Of a stretch of DNA of 34,994 nucleotides, positions 8,044 to 15,818 are shown one piece after another. Within the stretch, counting starts at the first letter, position 1. Each line of letters opens with the position of its first letter. The position numbers were made by a program, and so were the translations under genes. Location: positions 1 to 34,994 of the forward strand of contig CADAGC010000022.1 in assembly GCA_902787365.1 (NCBI GenBank), written 5' to 3'. Source of the stretch: an uncultured Ruminococcus sp. (GTDB lineage Bacteria > Bacillota > Clostridia > Oscillospirales > Ruminococcaceae). The notes under the pieces are model-generated. The model did not search any database. It saw only the letters and a program-made list of their open reading frames with translations, and was not told where the DNA came from.

Positions 8044-8070
8044 AAAGGCTGCGCTTAGCACGCAGCCTTT
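8044..8070. terminator. Terminator of the PepF-like gene
   Basis: Ten-bp stem AAAGGCTGCG/CGCAGCCTTT, 7-base loop, 36 bases past the minus-strand stop at 8106, with an A/T run on each side. Confidence 0.8.
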
Positions 8071-8105
8071 ATATATTATAATAGTATACCCTCGCTTATT
8101 TCGGC

Positions 8106-9782
8106 TTACTTCATCAGTTCTTCCATCTGGCCGATGAGGGAACCGAAGAGGGAAAGGGCGTCGTTGATAGGCTTGGTAGTCGCCATATCGACACCTGCGC
8201 CCTTAAGAAGCGAGATAGGGTCTTTTGAGCAGCCGCCCTTAAGGAAGCCGATATAGTCCTTAACGGCGGGTTCACCCTCATTAAGAATACGGGTAGAAAG
8301 GGCGATTGCGGCGCTATAGCCTGTAGCGTACTGGTAGACGTAGTAGTTATAGTAGAAATGGGGTATTCTCGCCCACTCGAGGGATATCTCATCGTCAAGC
8401 ACGATACCGTCGCCGAAATAGAGCTTATTAAGCTCACGGTATATCTCACACAGGCCGTCGGCGGTAAGACTCTCGCCCTGCGCAACAAGCTCATTTATCT
8501 TAAGCTCGAACTCGGCAAACATCGTCTGACGATAGAGGGTAGTACGGAACTGCTCTAAGAAGTAGTTGATAAGGTAAGCCTTTTGCTTTTTATCGGTAGT
8601 GGTCTTTAAGAGATACTGCATAAGGAGGGCTTCGTTACAGGTTGAAGCCACCTCTGCCACGAAGATAACATAGTCGCTATAGGCCACGGGCTGGGTCTTA
8701 TTGGAAAGGTAGGAATGTAAGACATCTATCCAGCGGTTTTCAAAGCCCTCACGCATAATAGCGAGGTAATCCTCCCCCATTGGTGCGAGCGCCTTAAGGA
8801 CAGTCTCTTTAGCTTCCTCGAAAGTTATCTTCATATCCACATCGGAAACCATATGGGCATAGAGGTCATAGAAGTGGAGTTCATCGACGCCGAGGAGCTT
8901 TTTACGAAGAGCCACGTAATCATACATATAGTGCATATTATCGTGGACGGCCTGAATAAGGTTAGTATAGACCTCGACGGGGACTTCGTTGTTTTCAAGG
9001 GCGGCCTGAAGTGATGAGTCATATCTTCTGGCCTTTGCCGAGAACTGCACCGTCTTTATCTGGGCGGAGAGGGTTGCGGCCATAGTGTTTTTAAACTTAT
9101 CATAGGTATGGTACATCGACTCGAAAGCGGACTTACGAAGCGCTCTATCGGCAGGCTGCATCATAAGGGGGGAATAGCTGCCGTGGGTGACCTGGTGGGC
9201 GTTGCCGTCCTTATCTATCGCATCGGGGAATTTAAGGTCGGCATCGGAAAACATAGAGAAGATATTCTCGGGGGTTGACATAGCATCGCCTGCGAGAGCC
9301 ATTATACGCTCCTCAGCTTCGGAGAGGACATGGGCTTTCTTACGGCGTATACGGTCTAAGTTAAGGCGATAGAGTTCGAGAGCGGGCTGTTCCTTATAAA
9401 GCTCTTCCATACGCTCATCGGAGATAGAGATAAGCTCGGGCGTCTCGAAGCTGCCTGCGGAGTTTATCTCGACATAGGTACTCATAAGCTGACCCATCAT
9501 AGCCTGATACTTAGCCACGGCGGTATCTTCATCGCTCTTACGCTGGGCATAGTTTGCAAGGCTATCCACAAGCACGGAGATATCGTCGGAGAGTTTCAAG
9601 AACTCGAGCAGTCTATCGCCGCTCTGTGCGAGGGTATCTTTAAAGGCGAGAAGCTGTGCGGGCACGGCCTTAAGTTTTGCAAGGTCTAATGCCCAGGCCT
9701 CATCTGTAGGGTAGATATCTTCTATTGCCCAGGTATAGGCCTTATCTACTTCGCTTCGTTTAGGGATTCTTTTGTCACTCAT
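8106..9782 (-). CDS. pepF: Oligoendopeptidase F-like M3 protein lacking the HExxH active site
   Basis: 558 aa; family members are about 600. Everything outside the active site reads as M3B oligoendopeptidase F: N-terminal YTWAIEDIYPTDEAW, FSMFSDADLKFPDA, HGSYSPLMMQPADRALRKSAFE and C-terminal FLKGGCSKDPISLLKGAGVDM. Normally the NRWIDV segment is followed by about 40 residues leading to HELGHS or HEMGHS. Here Val354 is joined directly to LHSYLSNKTQP, and no HExxH occurs anywhere. The downstream zinc-ligand Glu (FVAEVAS, Glu377) remains. The reading frame is intact, so it is either an in-frame deletion giving an inactive protein or an assembly error at 8720/8721. GGAG lies 9 bases before the ATG. 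Probably cotranscribed with the DinB-like gene 36 bp upstream. Confidence 0.88.
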   Translation of the reverse strand: MSDKRIPKRSEVDKAYTWAIEDIYPTDEAWALDLAKLKAVPAQLLAFKDTLAQSGDRLLEFLKLSDDISVLVDSLANYAQRKSDEDTAVAKYQAMMGQLMSTYVEINSAGSFETPELISISDERMEELYKEQPALELYRLNLDRIRRKKAHVLSEAEERIMALAGDAMSTPENIFSMFSDADLKFPDAIDKDGNAHQVTHGSYSPLMMQPADRALRKSAFESMYHTYDKFKNTMAATLSAQIKTVQFSAKARRYDSSLQAALENNEVPVEVYTNLIQAVHDNMHYMYDYVALRKKLLGVDELHFYDLYAHMVSDVDMKITFEEAKETVLKALAPMGEDYLAIMREGFENRWIDVLHSYLSNKTQPVAYSDYVIFVAEVASTCNEALLMQYLLKTTTDKKQKAYLINYFLEQFRTTLYRQTMFAEFELKINELVAQGESLTADGLCEIYRELNKLYFGDGIVLDDEISLEWARIPHFYYNYYVYQYATGYSAAIALSTRILNEGEPAVKDYIGFLKGGCSKDPISLLKGAGVDMATTKPINDALSLFGSLIGQMEELMK

Positions 9783-9818
9783 AATACTTACTCCATTCTA
9801 TTTATTATAAATCGGGGG

Positions 9819-10346
9819 TTATTTTGTCACCTGACCCTTTCGGTATCTGCCGAAAAGAATACCGTCATCAACATATTTATCTGCCTGAGAGACCCACATC
9901 GGGAATTTTCCTGTTGCAAGAGCCGTCTGGCCATTGAGCATTCCTGTATGGAATGAGATATGGCGAAACTGGCGGAGAACAAGCTCCAGTCGTGTATGCT
10001 CACAGTTTTCGGGGCACTCATAGAGCATATCATCTGTAAGGGAATCAAGATAATCATACGTCTTTTGCTCTACTTTATCAAGATAATCAAGAAGCTGTTC
10101 ATCGGAAAGCACGGTCGAAGCGGGCTTATCGGGGTTATCAAGACCCTCTTCATGGAACGGCGGCTCGTCATACACACAGGGGTTTATAAACCACTTATCT
10201 GCCGAATGTATCGCATGATACGCCCACCTCCAGCAAGGCGCTCCACAGCACAGAGCATCTCTATCATAGGTCTGCAAAGATGTTCTGATATTAAGGAAAT
10301 TAGGTTTTACCATTTCTTTGATTATCATACAGAGGGTGTTATTCAT
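9819..10346 (-). CDS. DinB-like (YfiT/DinB four-helix) protein
   Basis: 175 aa, cytoplasmic. Likely a four-helix DinB-superfamily protein: a first helix region with WRWAYHAIHSADKWF, a central helix, and late FRHISFHTGMLNGQ. The spaced His residues match the metal-binding His triad seen in DinB/YfiT folds. Families with this fold include metal-dependent thiol transferases; no substrate can be inferred. AGGAGGT lies 7-8 bases before the ATG. First gene of a probable two-gene unit with the PepF-like gene. No clear promoter: the upstream DNA is repeat. Confidence 0.72.
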   Translation of the reverse strand: MNNTLCMIIKEMVKPNFLNIRTSLQTYDRDALCCGAPCWRWAYHAIHSADKWFINPCVYDEPPFHEEGLDNPDKPASTVLSDEQLLDYLDKVEQKTYDYLDSLTDDMLYECPENCEHTRLELVLRQFRHISFHTGMLNGQTALATGKFPMWVSQADKYVDDGILFGRYRKGQVTK

Positions 10347-10397
10347 TATAAAGACCTCCTAAAATGGGGATTTGTGGGGGCAATGCACAATTGTGGA

Positions 10398-10414
10398 GTG
10401 CGGCTTTGCCGCAC
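10398..10414. repeat. GTGCGGC-loop-GCCGCAC palindrome, copy 2
   Basis: Same 7-bp arms as 929-945 with the loop complementary (ttt). Flanked by CACAATTGTG on one side and GCCCattcGGGC on the other. Confidence 0.7.
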
Positions 10415-10462
10415 AGATGCCCATTCGGGCGAGGGAATCAATGTAGGTAAACGCATATCCAA

Positions 10463-10534
10463 AAGTTCCCAAACAGCCTCCCTTGAACACATCATCAGCC
10501 TACGGATAAAAAAGGTGGAGGCAGCGGTGACGGA
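10463..10534. repeat. GCCTCC/GGAGGC palindromic module, copy 1
   Basis: GCCTCC and GGAGGC arms enclose TTGAACACATCATCAGCC-tac-GG. The core is shared with 27403-27440, where the arms have grown to GCCACCTCC/GGAGGTGGC. The arms differ in length and sequence but stay complementary. Confidence 0.6.
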
Positions 10535-10575
10535 GGGGGTTCGCTCTGCGGTACTTGACCTGTTCGGGCAAGCGA

Positions 10576-10679
10576 CAAATATCGGTTTGCAAGGCAGGGC
10601 AAGTGGGGCGGCAAAAGGTCAAGTATAGTGCGGCGGGGCGCTTTGGGATTATTCATAATGGCGGAACGTATTGGATTAA
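10576..10679. repeat. Linker module, copy 2
   Basis: Close match to 594-703 and, like it, placed just before a composite hairpin repeat. Confidence 0.75.
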
Positions 10680-10700
10680 GCGAGCAGCACTATATATAAT

Positions 10701-10894
10701 AGATTTCCTCCGCAGGCACTCCTACGGAGTACCTTTGTCGGAAATGAGCTTCGCATTAACAAGCGCCTTGCCTACGGGGGACAACTCCCCCTCCGCCACT
10801 TCGTGGCACCTCCCCTATGGGGAGGCCATTGGGAGCTTTCGGTGTCAACTCTGTTGACACCAGCGCCACCCAAACCCCTTCGGGTATGCATCAT
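10701..10894. repeat. Composite hairpin repeat, copy G
   Basis: Full-length copy with ACTCC-tac-GGAGT, GGGGG/CTCCCCC, CCTCCCC-tat-GGGGAGG and H5 GGTGTCAAC-tct-GTTGACACC. It is followed by GTCGCCC-gaat-GGGCGAC at about 10909-10926 and CACAATTGTG. No gene in 10347-11064; open frames here run through repeats. Confidence 0.85.
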
Positions 10895-11064
10895 ACCGCA
10901 TTAAATCCGTCGCCCGAATGGGCGACACCACAATTGTGCACAATGCATTACCTAACCATGCATTGATAAATCCCGATCTGCTTTTTTCTACTATTATATT
11001 ATACACTATTATAGCAGAATTATCAAGTGCTAACTGAGCGTTTATTGTTTTTTCGGGCAAAACG

Positions 11065-11090
11065 AAAGGGCAGCCATTCAGCTGCCCTTT
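11065..11090. terminator. Strong bidirectional terminator
   Basis: Ten-bp stem AAAGGGCAGC/GCTGCCCTTT, 6-base loop, T-runs on both sides. It lies 250 bases beyond pyrE on the minus strand with no gene between, so either pyrE has a long 3' end or an unrecognised small transcript ends here. Confidence 0.75.
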
Positions 11091-11258
11091 GTTTGTGTAA
11101 AAATTTTGGAGAGGATGAAATGAGCTAAGGAGTTTGTCACTTAGTTTTTCATTCTTTTCTTTCTTTGCTCTACAAATAATATTATATACCATTACGGCAC
11201 AAATAACAAGAACAAATAAATTACATTTTACTACAATTTAGTTACAAAATGCTTGACA

Positions 11259-11334
11259 CCGCAAAATATGCCGTTCACTCCCCTACTTTGACCACAAGCG
11301 ATTGTGGTTTTGGGAGTGTTTTTATGTTTTGCGG
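11259..11334. terminator. Nested palindrome just downstream of pyrE
   Basis: Three nested stems share one axis: CCGCAAAA/TTTTGCGG outside, CACTCCC/GGGAGTG in the middle and ACCACAA-gcga-TTGTGGT inside. It begins six bases after the pyrE stop. It may end pyrE transcripts, although the T-run is better placed for the plus strand, or it may be another palindromic module. Confidence 0.55.
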
Positions 11335-11340
11335 GAAAAA

Positions 11341-11997
11341 TCAGCCTACACCGTACATTTTTCTGTACTCTTTCATACTTTCGAGGTATTCTGTGCCGGG
11401 AACGATACCGTCCTCGATAGCCTTGATTATATCATTTATATTAACTATAGAGTAGACCTTTACGCCGAAATCCTTATAAGCCTGCTCAACTGCGGAAAGC
11501 TCGCCGTCGAGGGATTTTTCCATTCTATCAACGGTTATTACCATAGCTGTGACATTGACATCAGCAGCGCTCTTAAGCTTAGGAAGGCTCTCACGAAGTG
11601 CCTTACCGGAAGTCATAACATCGTCGATGATAACGACCTTTTCGCCGTCTTCAAGCTTTTTGCCGACGAACATACCGCCCTCGCCGTGGTCTTTAGCTTC
11701 TTTTCTATCGAAGCAATAGCAGCAGTCGATACCATACTTATCAGCAAGCGAAGTAACGGCAGCAACAGCAAGCGGGATACCCTTATATGCAGGGCCGAAA
11801 AGGGTCTCGGCCTCGATGCCGTTTTCCTTTATACAGTCAGCATAGAAGCCACCGAGGCGGGAAAGCTGTGCGCCTGTCTTATAGTTGCCGCAGTTGATGA
11901 AGTAGGGCGCCTTTCTGCCGCTTTTGAGGGTAAACTCACCGAAAGTGAGCACGCCGCTGTCTACCATAAACTTGATAAATTCTTCCTTGTAGGTCAT
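11341..11997 (-). CDS. pyrE: Orotate phosphoribosyltransferase
   Basis: Joins orotate and PRPP to make orotidine 5'-phosphate in pyrimidine synthesis. 218 aa, normal length. The PRPP loop VVIIDDVMTSGKA is at 121-133, and the N-terminal FTLKSGRKAPYFIN is typical of PyrE. The start at 11997 (MTYKEEF) is chosen because AAAGGA lies 8 bases upstream; for the ATG at 12006 that site would touch the codon. It sits after the CpsCD genes but is separated from them by a hairpin (12023-12049). No other pyr gene is in the window and no separate promoter is visible. Confidence 0.95.
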   Translation of the reverse strand: MTYKEEFIKFMVDSGVLTFGEFTLKSGRKAPYFINCGNYKTGAQLSRLGGFYADCIKENGIEAETLFGPAYKGIPLAVAAVTSLADKYGIDCCYCFDRKEAKDHGEGGMFVGKKLEDGEKVVIIDDVMTSGKALRESLPKLKSAADVNVTAMVITVDRMEKSLDGELSAVEQAYKDFGVKVYSIVNINDIIKAIEDGIVPGTEYLESMKEYRKMYGVG

Positions 11998-12022
11998 TTG
12001 AAACATCCTTTCATTTTAAAAT

Positions 12023-12049
12023 ATCCGCAGATAGCGTTTATCTGCGGAT
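12023..12049 (-). terminator. Hairpin between cpsD and pyrE
   Basis: Eleven-bp stem ATCCGCAGATA/TATCTGCGGAT with a 5-base loop, 8 bases after the cpsD stop, followed on the minus strand by ATTTTAAAATG. Probably a terminator. Since no pyrE promoter is visible it may be leaky or an attenuator. Confidence 0.65.
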
Positions 12050-12057
12050 AGGTCTTT

Positions 12058-12828
12058 TTAGTCGTCAGACGATGCGTTGCTGACAGCAGGGTCATAGCTG
12101 CTGGCTCTATATGCATAGTCACGTCTGTAATACTTCTTATAGTAGCCTCTCTTATAAGTGGCTGTATCTTCATTGATAGCTGTAACGATAACGCCTAAAA
12201 GCTTACCGTTGGCAAACTCGATTGATGTAGCTGCACGGCTCACCTCGTCATAGGTAGCAACGCCTGAACGTGTTACCATTGCTATACCGCCGATAAAGGG
12301 GCTGAGGGTCAGCGTATCGGTTACGACATTGATAGGCGGAGTATCAACTATAACGTAGTCATAGTACTTTACCAGCTCATCAAGGAGTATCTTCATATTC
12401 TCGGATGCGAGCATTTCGGAAGGGTTAGGCGGGATAGGGCCGCTTGTGATAACATCAAGGTTAGGTGTCTTGGATTTGAGCACCTGCTTGAAAGAGTCGA
12501 TACCGCCGAGAAGAGTGGAAAGACCCTTATCGTTCTTGAACTTGAAAGCTCTATGCTGAACGGGCTTTCTCATATCGGCGTCTATCAGCAGCACCTTTTT
12601 GCCTGCCTGCGAGAAAACTATCGCAAGGTTAGCGGCTGTTGTTGACTTACCCTCACCTGCATTAGCGCTCGAAACGGCGAAAACCTTACTGCGCTGTGTG
12701 GCAAGAGCCATTACTATATTAGTTCTTAAAGTCTTATATGCCTCAGTTACCTGGAAGGGAACGTTCTCTTCAAAAAGGGTAAATCTCTTTTTGGAGTTAT
12801 TATTCTGCTTTTTCTTAAAAAGTGCCAT
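12058..12828 (-). CDS. cpsD: Tyrosine-protein kinase (BY-kinase, CpsD/YwqD-like)
   Basis: 256 aa cytoplasmic ATPase that autophosphorylates on tyrosines and, with its membrane partner, controls polysaccharide synthesis or export. Walker A SANAGEGKST at 54-63 (Lys61), Walker A' LLIDADMRKP at 80-89 and Walker B YVIVDTPP at 158-165. The C-terminal tail holds the tyrosine cluster (YKRGYYKKYYRRDYAY). Its ATG overlaps the stop of the CpsC-like gene by one base (TAATG), so translation is coupled. No glycosyltransferase or flippase gene is in the window, so the pair stands apart from a capsule locus here. Confidence 0.92.
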   Translation of the reverse strand: MALFKKKQNNNSKKRFTLFEENVPFQVTEAYKTLRTNIVMALATQRSKVFAVSSANAGEGKSTTAANLAIVFSQAGKKVLLIDADMRKPVQHRAFKFKNDKGLSTLLGGIDSFKQVLKSKTPNLDVITSGPIPPNPSEMLASENMKILLDELVKYYDYVIVDTPPINVVTDTLTLSPFIGGIAMVTRSGVATYDEVSRAATSIEFANGKLLGVIVTAINEDTATYKRGYYKKYYRRDYAYRASSYDPAVSNASSDD

Positions 12829-13601
12829 TATTTATAATACCCTCCCTTGGTCTCCTTTGCCTCGATATCGGGTATCTCGCCGAGGATAGGATAGTCAAAC
12901 CTCGTCTTGATATCGTCACCTGTTCTGATAGTAGTATCGAGCATCTTGCCGATTATTACTATAGCTGCGGATAATATAAAGCCAAGAATAAGGCCTATGA
13001 GCGCATATCTTCTCACATTCGGGCCTGAGGGGCCTGTGGGATACTTAGCGTTGCCTATTACCTGAACGGAACCTGCCTGAGTAATACGCTTGATCTCCTC
13101 GGGGCCTACCTTTTCCATTGCGTTACAGATAGAAACGCTGAGAGCGGCGCTCTTTGTTGTTACCTTGATGAGAAGCACCTCAGTATCCTGCTCGGCAGAG
13201 AGGGAAATACAGTTTCTCAGCGAGCTTGTAACGATATAAGGCTTATCGTCATCGTCATATTTAACAGTGAGGTAATCGGACAGGTCATCTGCGCCGTATT
13301 CCTCGAGGATCATTTCGCCTATCTTATCAATAACGGCATCATTCTGCAAAATAACGATATATGTTGAAACAAGGCTCTTAGATGCGTTGATATCGCCTAT
13401 AGCCACCTGCTCGGTGGATTTGCTGTCAGAGTTCTTAACATACATCGAGATACTTGATGTATACTGAAGCGGAAGAACAAACTTTGCATACGCAAATGCC
13501 AAAGCGCCGAAAACTACAGTGATAAGGATAATGAACTTTATCCTTTTGAGCAATTCACCTAAAAGCTCGGCAAGGTCAATTTCCTTGGTTGACTCATCCA
13601 T
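12828..13601 (-). CDS. cpsC: Wzz/CpsC-type chain-length and kinase-activator protein
   Basis: 257 aa. TM1 at about 21-40 and TM2 at about 199-220 bracket an extracellular domain, preceded before TM2 by the proline-rich YPTGPSGPN typical of Wzz proteins. A short cytoplasmic C-terminus (TRFDYPILGEIPDIEAKETKG) follows TM2, the part that activates the BY-kinase in Firmicutes. First gene of its transcript: perfect promoter at 13660-13688 and AAGGAGA 10 bases before the ATG. Confidence 0.9.
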   Translation of the reverse strand: MDESTKEIDLAELLGELLKRIKFIILITVVFGALAFAYAKFVLPLQYTSSISMYVKNSDSKSTEQVAIGDINASKSLVSTYIVILQNDAVIDKIGEMILEEYGADDLSDYLTVKYDDDDKPYIVTSSLRNCISLSAEQDTEVLLIKVTTKSAALSVSICNAMEKVGPEEIKRITQAGSVQVIGNAKYPTGPSGPNVRRYALIGLILGFILSAAIVIIGKMLDTTIRTGDDIKTRFDYPILGEIPDIEAKETKGGYYK

Positions 13602-13659
13602 TTAGTACTGTCTCCTTACTATTCCTTAATATGTCATATTAATAACACCATACTCAATA

Positions 13660-13688
13660 ATTATATCACTTATAACAATACTTGTCAA
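13660..13688 (-). promoter_or_regulatory. Consensus promoter of cpsC-cpsD
   Basis: TTGACA, 17-base spacer, TATAAT on the minus strand. Confidence 0.9.
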
Positions 13689-13699
13689 TACTTAAACGT

Positions 13700-14281
13700 T
13701 TAATTTTTCTTCTTGGTGGTATTTTTGGCAATTCCTTCAAGGGCTGACTCCTCTACCCAGCCATAAGTGTTATTATCATACAAAGCATAGTACCACTTAC
13801 CGCTTTTACCGTAGCAGGAAACGGATTCGCCGCTGCCGAGGGTCTTGATAGAGGTATAGTCGCCCGAGGGGCCATAGCGCAGCTCGGTATCCTTTGAGAT
13901 ACGGTACTGCTTGGTTATATCGAAATACTCATCGTTCTTAGGCAGCTGGAGGGTATTATACTGTGATATCTTAGCGGTAGTTGTGGTAGTTAGTGTGACA
14001 TCGCTGTCTTTTTTCTTCTTGGTGGTAGACACAGAGACACGCTCGAGGGCATCTTCGTTTACGTCCTCGCTGCCTTGTTTATGGGCGGTGGTGGTATACT
14101 CCTCCTCCTCCTCGACGACATATATCTTTCTGGTAGTAGTCGTTCTGTTTCTATCGCCCTGTGTAGTGGTGGTAGTAAGCGTATTACTGCTGCTCTCATC
14201 ATCATACAAAAGCAGGCTGCACCCCGAAAGCACAACGGCGGCACAAAGCGCACAGGCAAGAGGCATTATCCTTCTTTTCAC
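13700..14281 (-). CDS. SH3b-domain lipoprotein
   Basis: 193 aa from the GTG at 14281. Signal peptide with lipobox LSGC (Cys21), so it is lipid-anchored outside the membrane. Residues about 25-115 are a low-complexity linker of Thr runs, EEEEE and KKKK. The C-terminal domain at about 125-185 is SH3b-like: DTELRYGPSGDYTSIKTLGSG and KWYYALYDNNTYGWVEESAL. Likely binds cell-wall material. GTG is preferred because GGAG lies 9 bases upstream and gives a standard K-R-R signal start. The alternative ATG at 14296 abuts the stop of the preceding gene (TAA-ATG) and has no ribosome site. Cotranscribed with the amidohydrolase. Confidence 0.8.
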   Translation of the reverse strand: MKRRIMPLACALCAAVVLSGCSLLLYDDESSSNTLTTTTTQGDRNRTTTTRKIYVVEEEEEYTTTAHKQGSEDVNEDALERVSVSTTKKKKDSDVTLTTTTTAKISQYNTLQLPKNDEYFDITKQYRISKDTELRYGPSGDYTSIKTLGSGESVSCYGKSGKWYYALYDNNTYGWVEESALEGIAKNTTKKKN

Positions 14282-14296
14282 AGCTATCATCTCCAT

Positions 14297-15088
14297 TTAT
14301 GACATTAACAGCCTTTCGGCGTTTAGGTGGAATATCTTTTCTTTCATATCGTCTGTAAGGTGCAGGCGGTCTATCTTACGCACTATATCGGCGCTTGATG
14401 CCCAGGGGCAGTCGCTTGCAAAAAGCACACGCTCGGCGCCGTGCTTAAGGATTATCTTCTCCATAAGCTCATCGGGGCACTCCAGCGTAAAAGATGTATC
14501 GAAATAGACCTCGCCATCTACCCCTGCAAGGGTATCACAGACCTGCTGCCACATACAGTTAGCGCCGAGGTGGGCAAGAATAAGCTTAAGGCCGCCCACA
14601 CGCTTTATGACGTTCAGCGCACGCTGCGGGGTACAATGTATCTCATTCGGTGAATAGTAATCAAAGCCCGAATGGAGAAGCACGGGGAGCGAAAGCTCGG
14701 CGCACATCTGATATATCGGCATAAGCCTATCCTCATCTATCTTAAAGCCCTGATAATCGGGGTGAAGCTTTATACCGTAAAGGCCTGCGTTTTTGATCTT
14801 AACAAGCTCGTCCGCCCAATCGTCGGCATCGGGGTGGATACTGCCGAAGGGCAGCAGGCGCTCACTCTTTATACTTTCCGCCCAGCTATTGATTATACGC
14901 TGCTGGGTAGGCTTAGTAGCGATAGAGAGTATTGCTGCCTTATCGACGCCCCAGCTATCGAGCTTTTTGAGGGTATCGACAAGCGTTCCGTCAGTAAGCG
15001 GCGAAAGCAACGAATAGCCCGAAAGAGCCTCTATAGCCTTAGCGGCTATCTTCTCATTAAAGGCGTGAACGTGCATATCTACAAGCAC
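14297..15088 (-). CDS. Metal-dependent hydrolase of the amidohydrolase superfamily (COG2159-like)
   Basis: 263 aa cytoplasmic TIM-barrel enzyme. Metal-site motifs in order: DMHVHAF (HxH) near residue 5, GIKLHPDYQG, LLHSGFD, LILAHLG and the closing FASDCPWAS. This order fits the amidohydrolase-2 family, which includes decarboxylases and hydrolases; the substrate cannot be told. The start is GTG at 15088, three codons before the HxH motif, with only a weak AAAAGAG upstream. First gene of a two-gene transcript with the SH3b lipoprotein, from the promoter at 15141-15169. Confidence 0.82.
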   Translation of the reverse strand: MLVDMHVHAFNEKIAAKAIEALSGYSLLSPLTDGTLVDTLKKLDSWGVDKAAILSIATKPTQQRIINSWAESIKSERLLPFGSIHPDADDWADELVKIKNAGLYGIKLHPDYQGFKIDEDRLMPIYQMCAELSLPVLLHSGFDYYSPNEIHCTPQRALNVIKRVGGLKLILAHLGANCMWQQVCDTLAGVDGEVYFDTSFTLECPDELMEKIILKHGAERVLFASDCPWASSADIVRKIDRLHLTDDMKEKIFHLNAERLLMS

Positions 15089-15140
15089 TTATATCAACTC
15101 TTTTCAAAGCACAATTGTACAAAAAATCCTACAACTATTT

Positions 15141-15169
15141 ATTATAACACATAACTCGGCGGTTTTCAA
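15141..15169 (-). promoter_or_regulatory. Promoter of the amidohydrolase-lipoprotein unit
   Basis: TTGAAA, 17-base spacer, TATAAT on the minus strand. Its -35 is 33 bases from that of the divergent promoter at 15203. Confidence 0.8.
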
Positions 15170-15202
15170 TAGGGAAAATGCACCGATATTATGAAAAAAC
15201 TA

Positions 15203-15231
15203 TTGAAAATAAGAGCAAGTTGTGGTATAAT
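15203..15231 (+). promoter_or_regulatory. Promoter of the nnr operon
   Basis: TTGAAA, 17-base spacer, TATAAT. A GGGCAGGC-ttt-GCCCGCC-type hairpin (about 15249-15268) lies in the leader before the first gene. Confidence 0.8.
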
Positions 15232-15293
15232 TAAAGCTTAGAGGTGCAGGGCAGGCTTTGCCCGCCAAATATGACTATTTCGGAGGAACTAAA

Positions 15294-15815
15294 ATGGACG
15301 TATATAAGGAACAGAATGTTGTAAGAGCGCAGACTGGGAATGACCGCTTTGCAAAGATAGCCGTACTTGTGATAGGGCTGATAGTGGCCTTTGGGCTGTT
15401 TTTTCTGACGTCAAGCTTCGGCGTAGGCGGGCTTGGGCTTATACTTGCAGGCGGTGCTTTATTTTTAGCTTACTATATGACCACAAGCTTTGACAACGAA
15501 TACGAATACCTGCTGACAAACGGCGAAATGGACTTTGACAAGATAATCGCACAGCGTTCAAGAAAGCGCCTTATCACGGTAAACCTCAACACAGCGAAGG
15601 AGTTCGGGGAGTTTACCGCAGACACAGAGCTTGACGAGAGTGCATCATACGTATATGCTGACGACAACACAAACGAAAACGTCTGGTATCTGCGTGTTGA
15701 CCACAAGGAACTGGGCGACACTTACATTCTCTTTACACCCGATGAGGAGATGAGAGAGGTAATGATGAAGTTCTTCCCTCGACAGCTACAGGCAGAGCTT
15801 AAAAGGCAGGGATAA
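15294..15815 (+). CDS. Two-TM membrane protein of unknown function
   Basis: 173 aa from the ATG at 15294, chosen for GGAGG 8 bases upstream; the in-frame 15258 start has none. A short N-terminus (DVYKEQNVVRAQTGNDR) is followed by two close membrane helices at about 20-62 joined by a Gly-rich turn. A soluble domain of about 110 residues ends the protein, with an EYEYLLTNGEMDFDKIIAQRSRK segment resembling membrane proteins annotated DUF6106. I give that label only as a resemblance. Three bases separate it from nnr. Confidence 0.75.
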   Translation: MDVYKEQNVVRAQTGNDRFAKIAVLVIGLIVAFGLFFLTSSFGVGGLGLILAGGALFLAYYMTTSFDNEYEYLLTNGEMDFDKIIAQRSRKRLITVNLNTAKEFGEFTADTELDESASYVYADDNTNENVWYLRVDHKELGDTYILFTPDEEMREVMMKFFPRQLQAELKRQG

Positions 15816-15818
15816 GCC

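Noticed and set aside
10845..11192. 115-codon minus-strand frame
   Set aside because: Crosses a strong terminator and repeat copy G; no ribosome site.
11302..12051. 249-codon plus-strand frame opposite pyrE
   Set aside because: Shadow of pyrE; it runs through the downstream palindrome.
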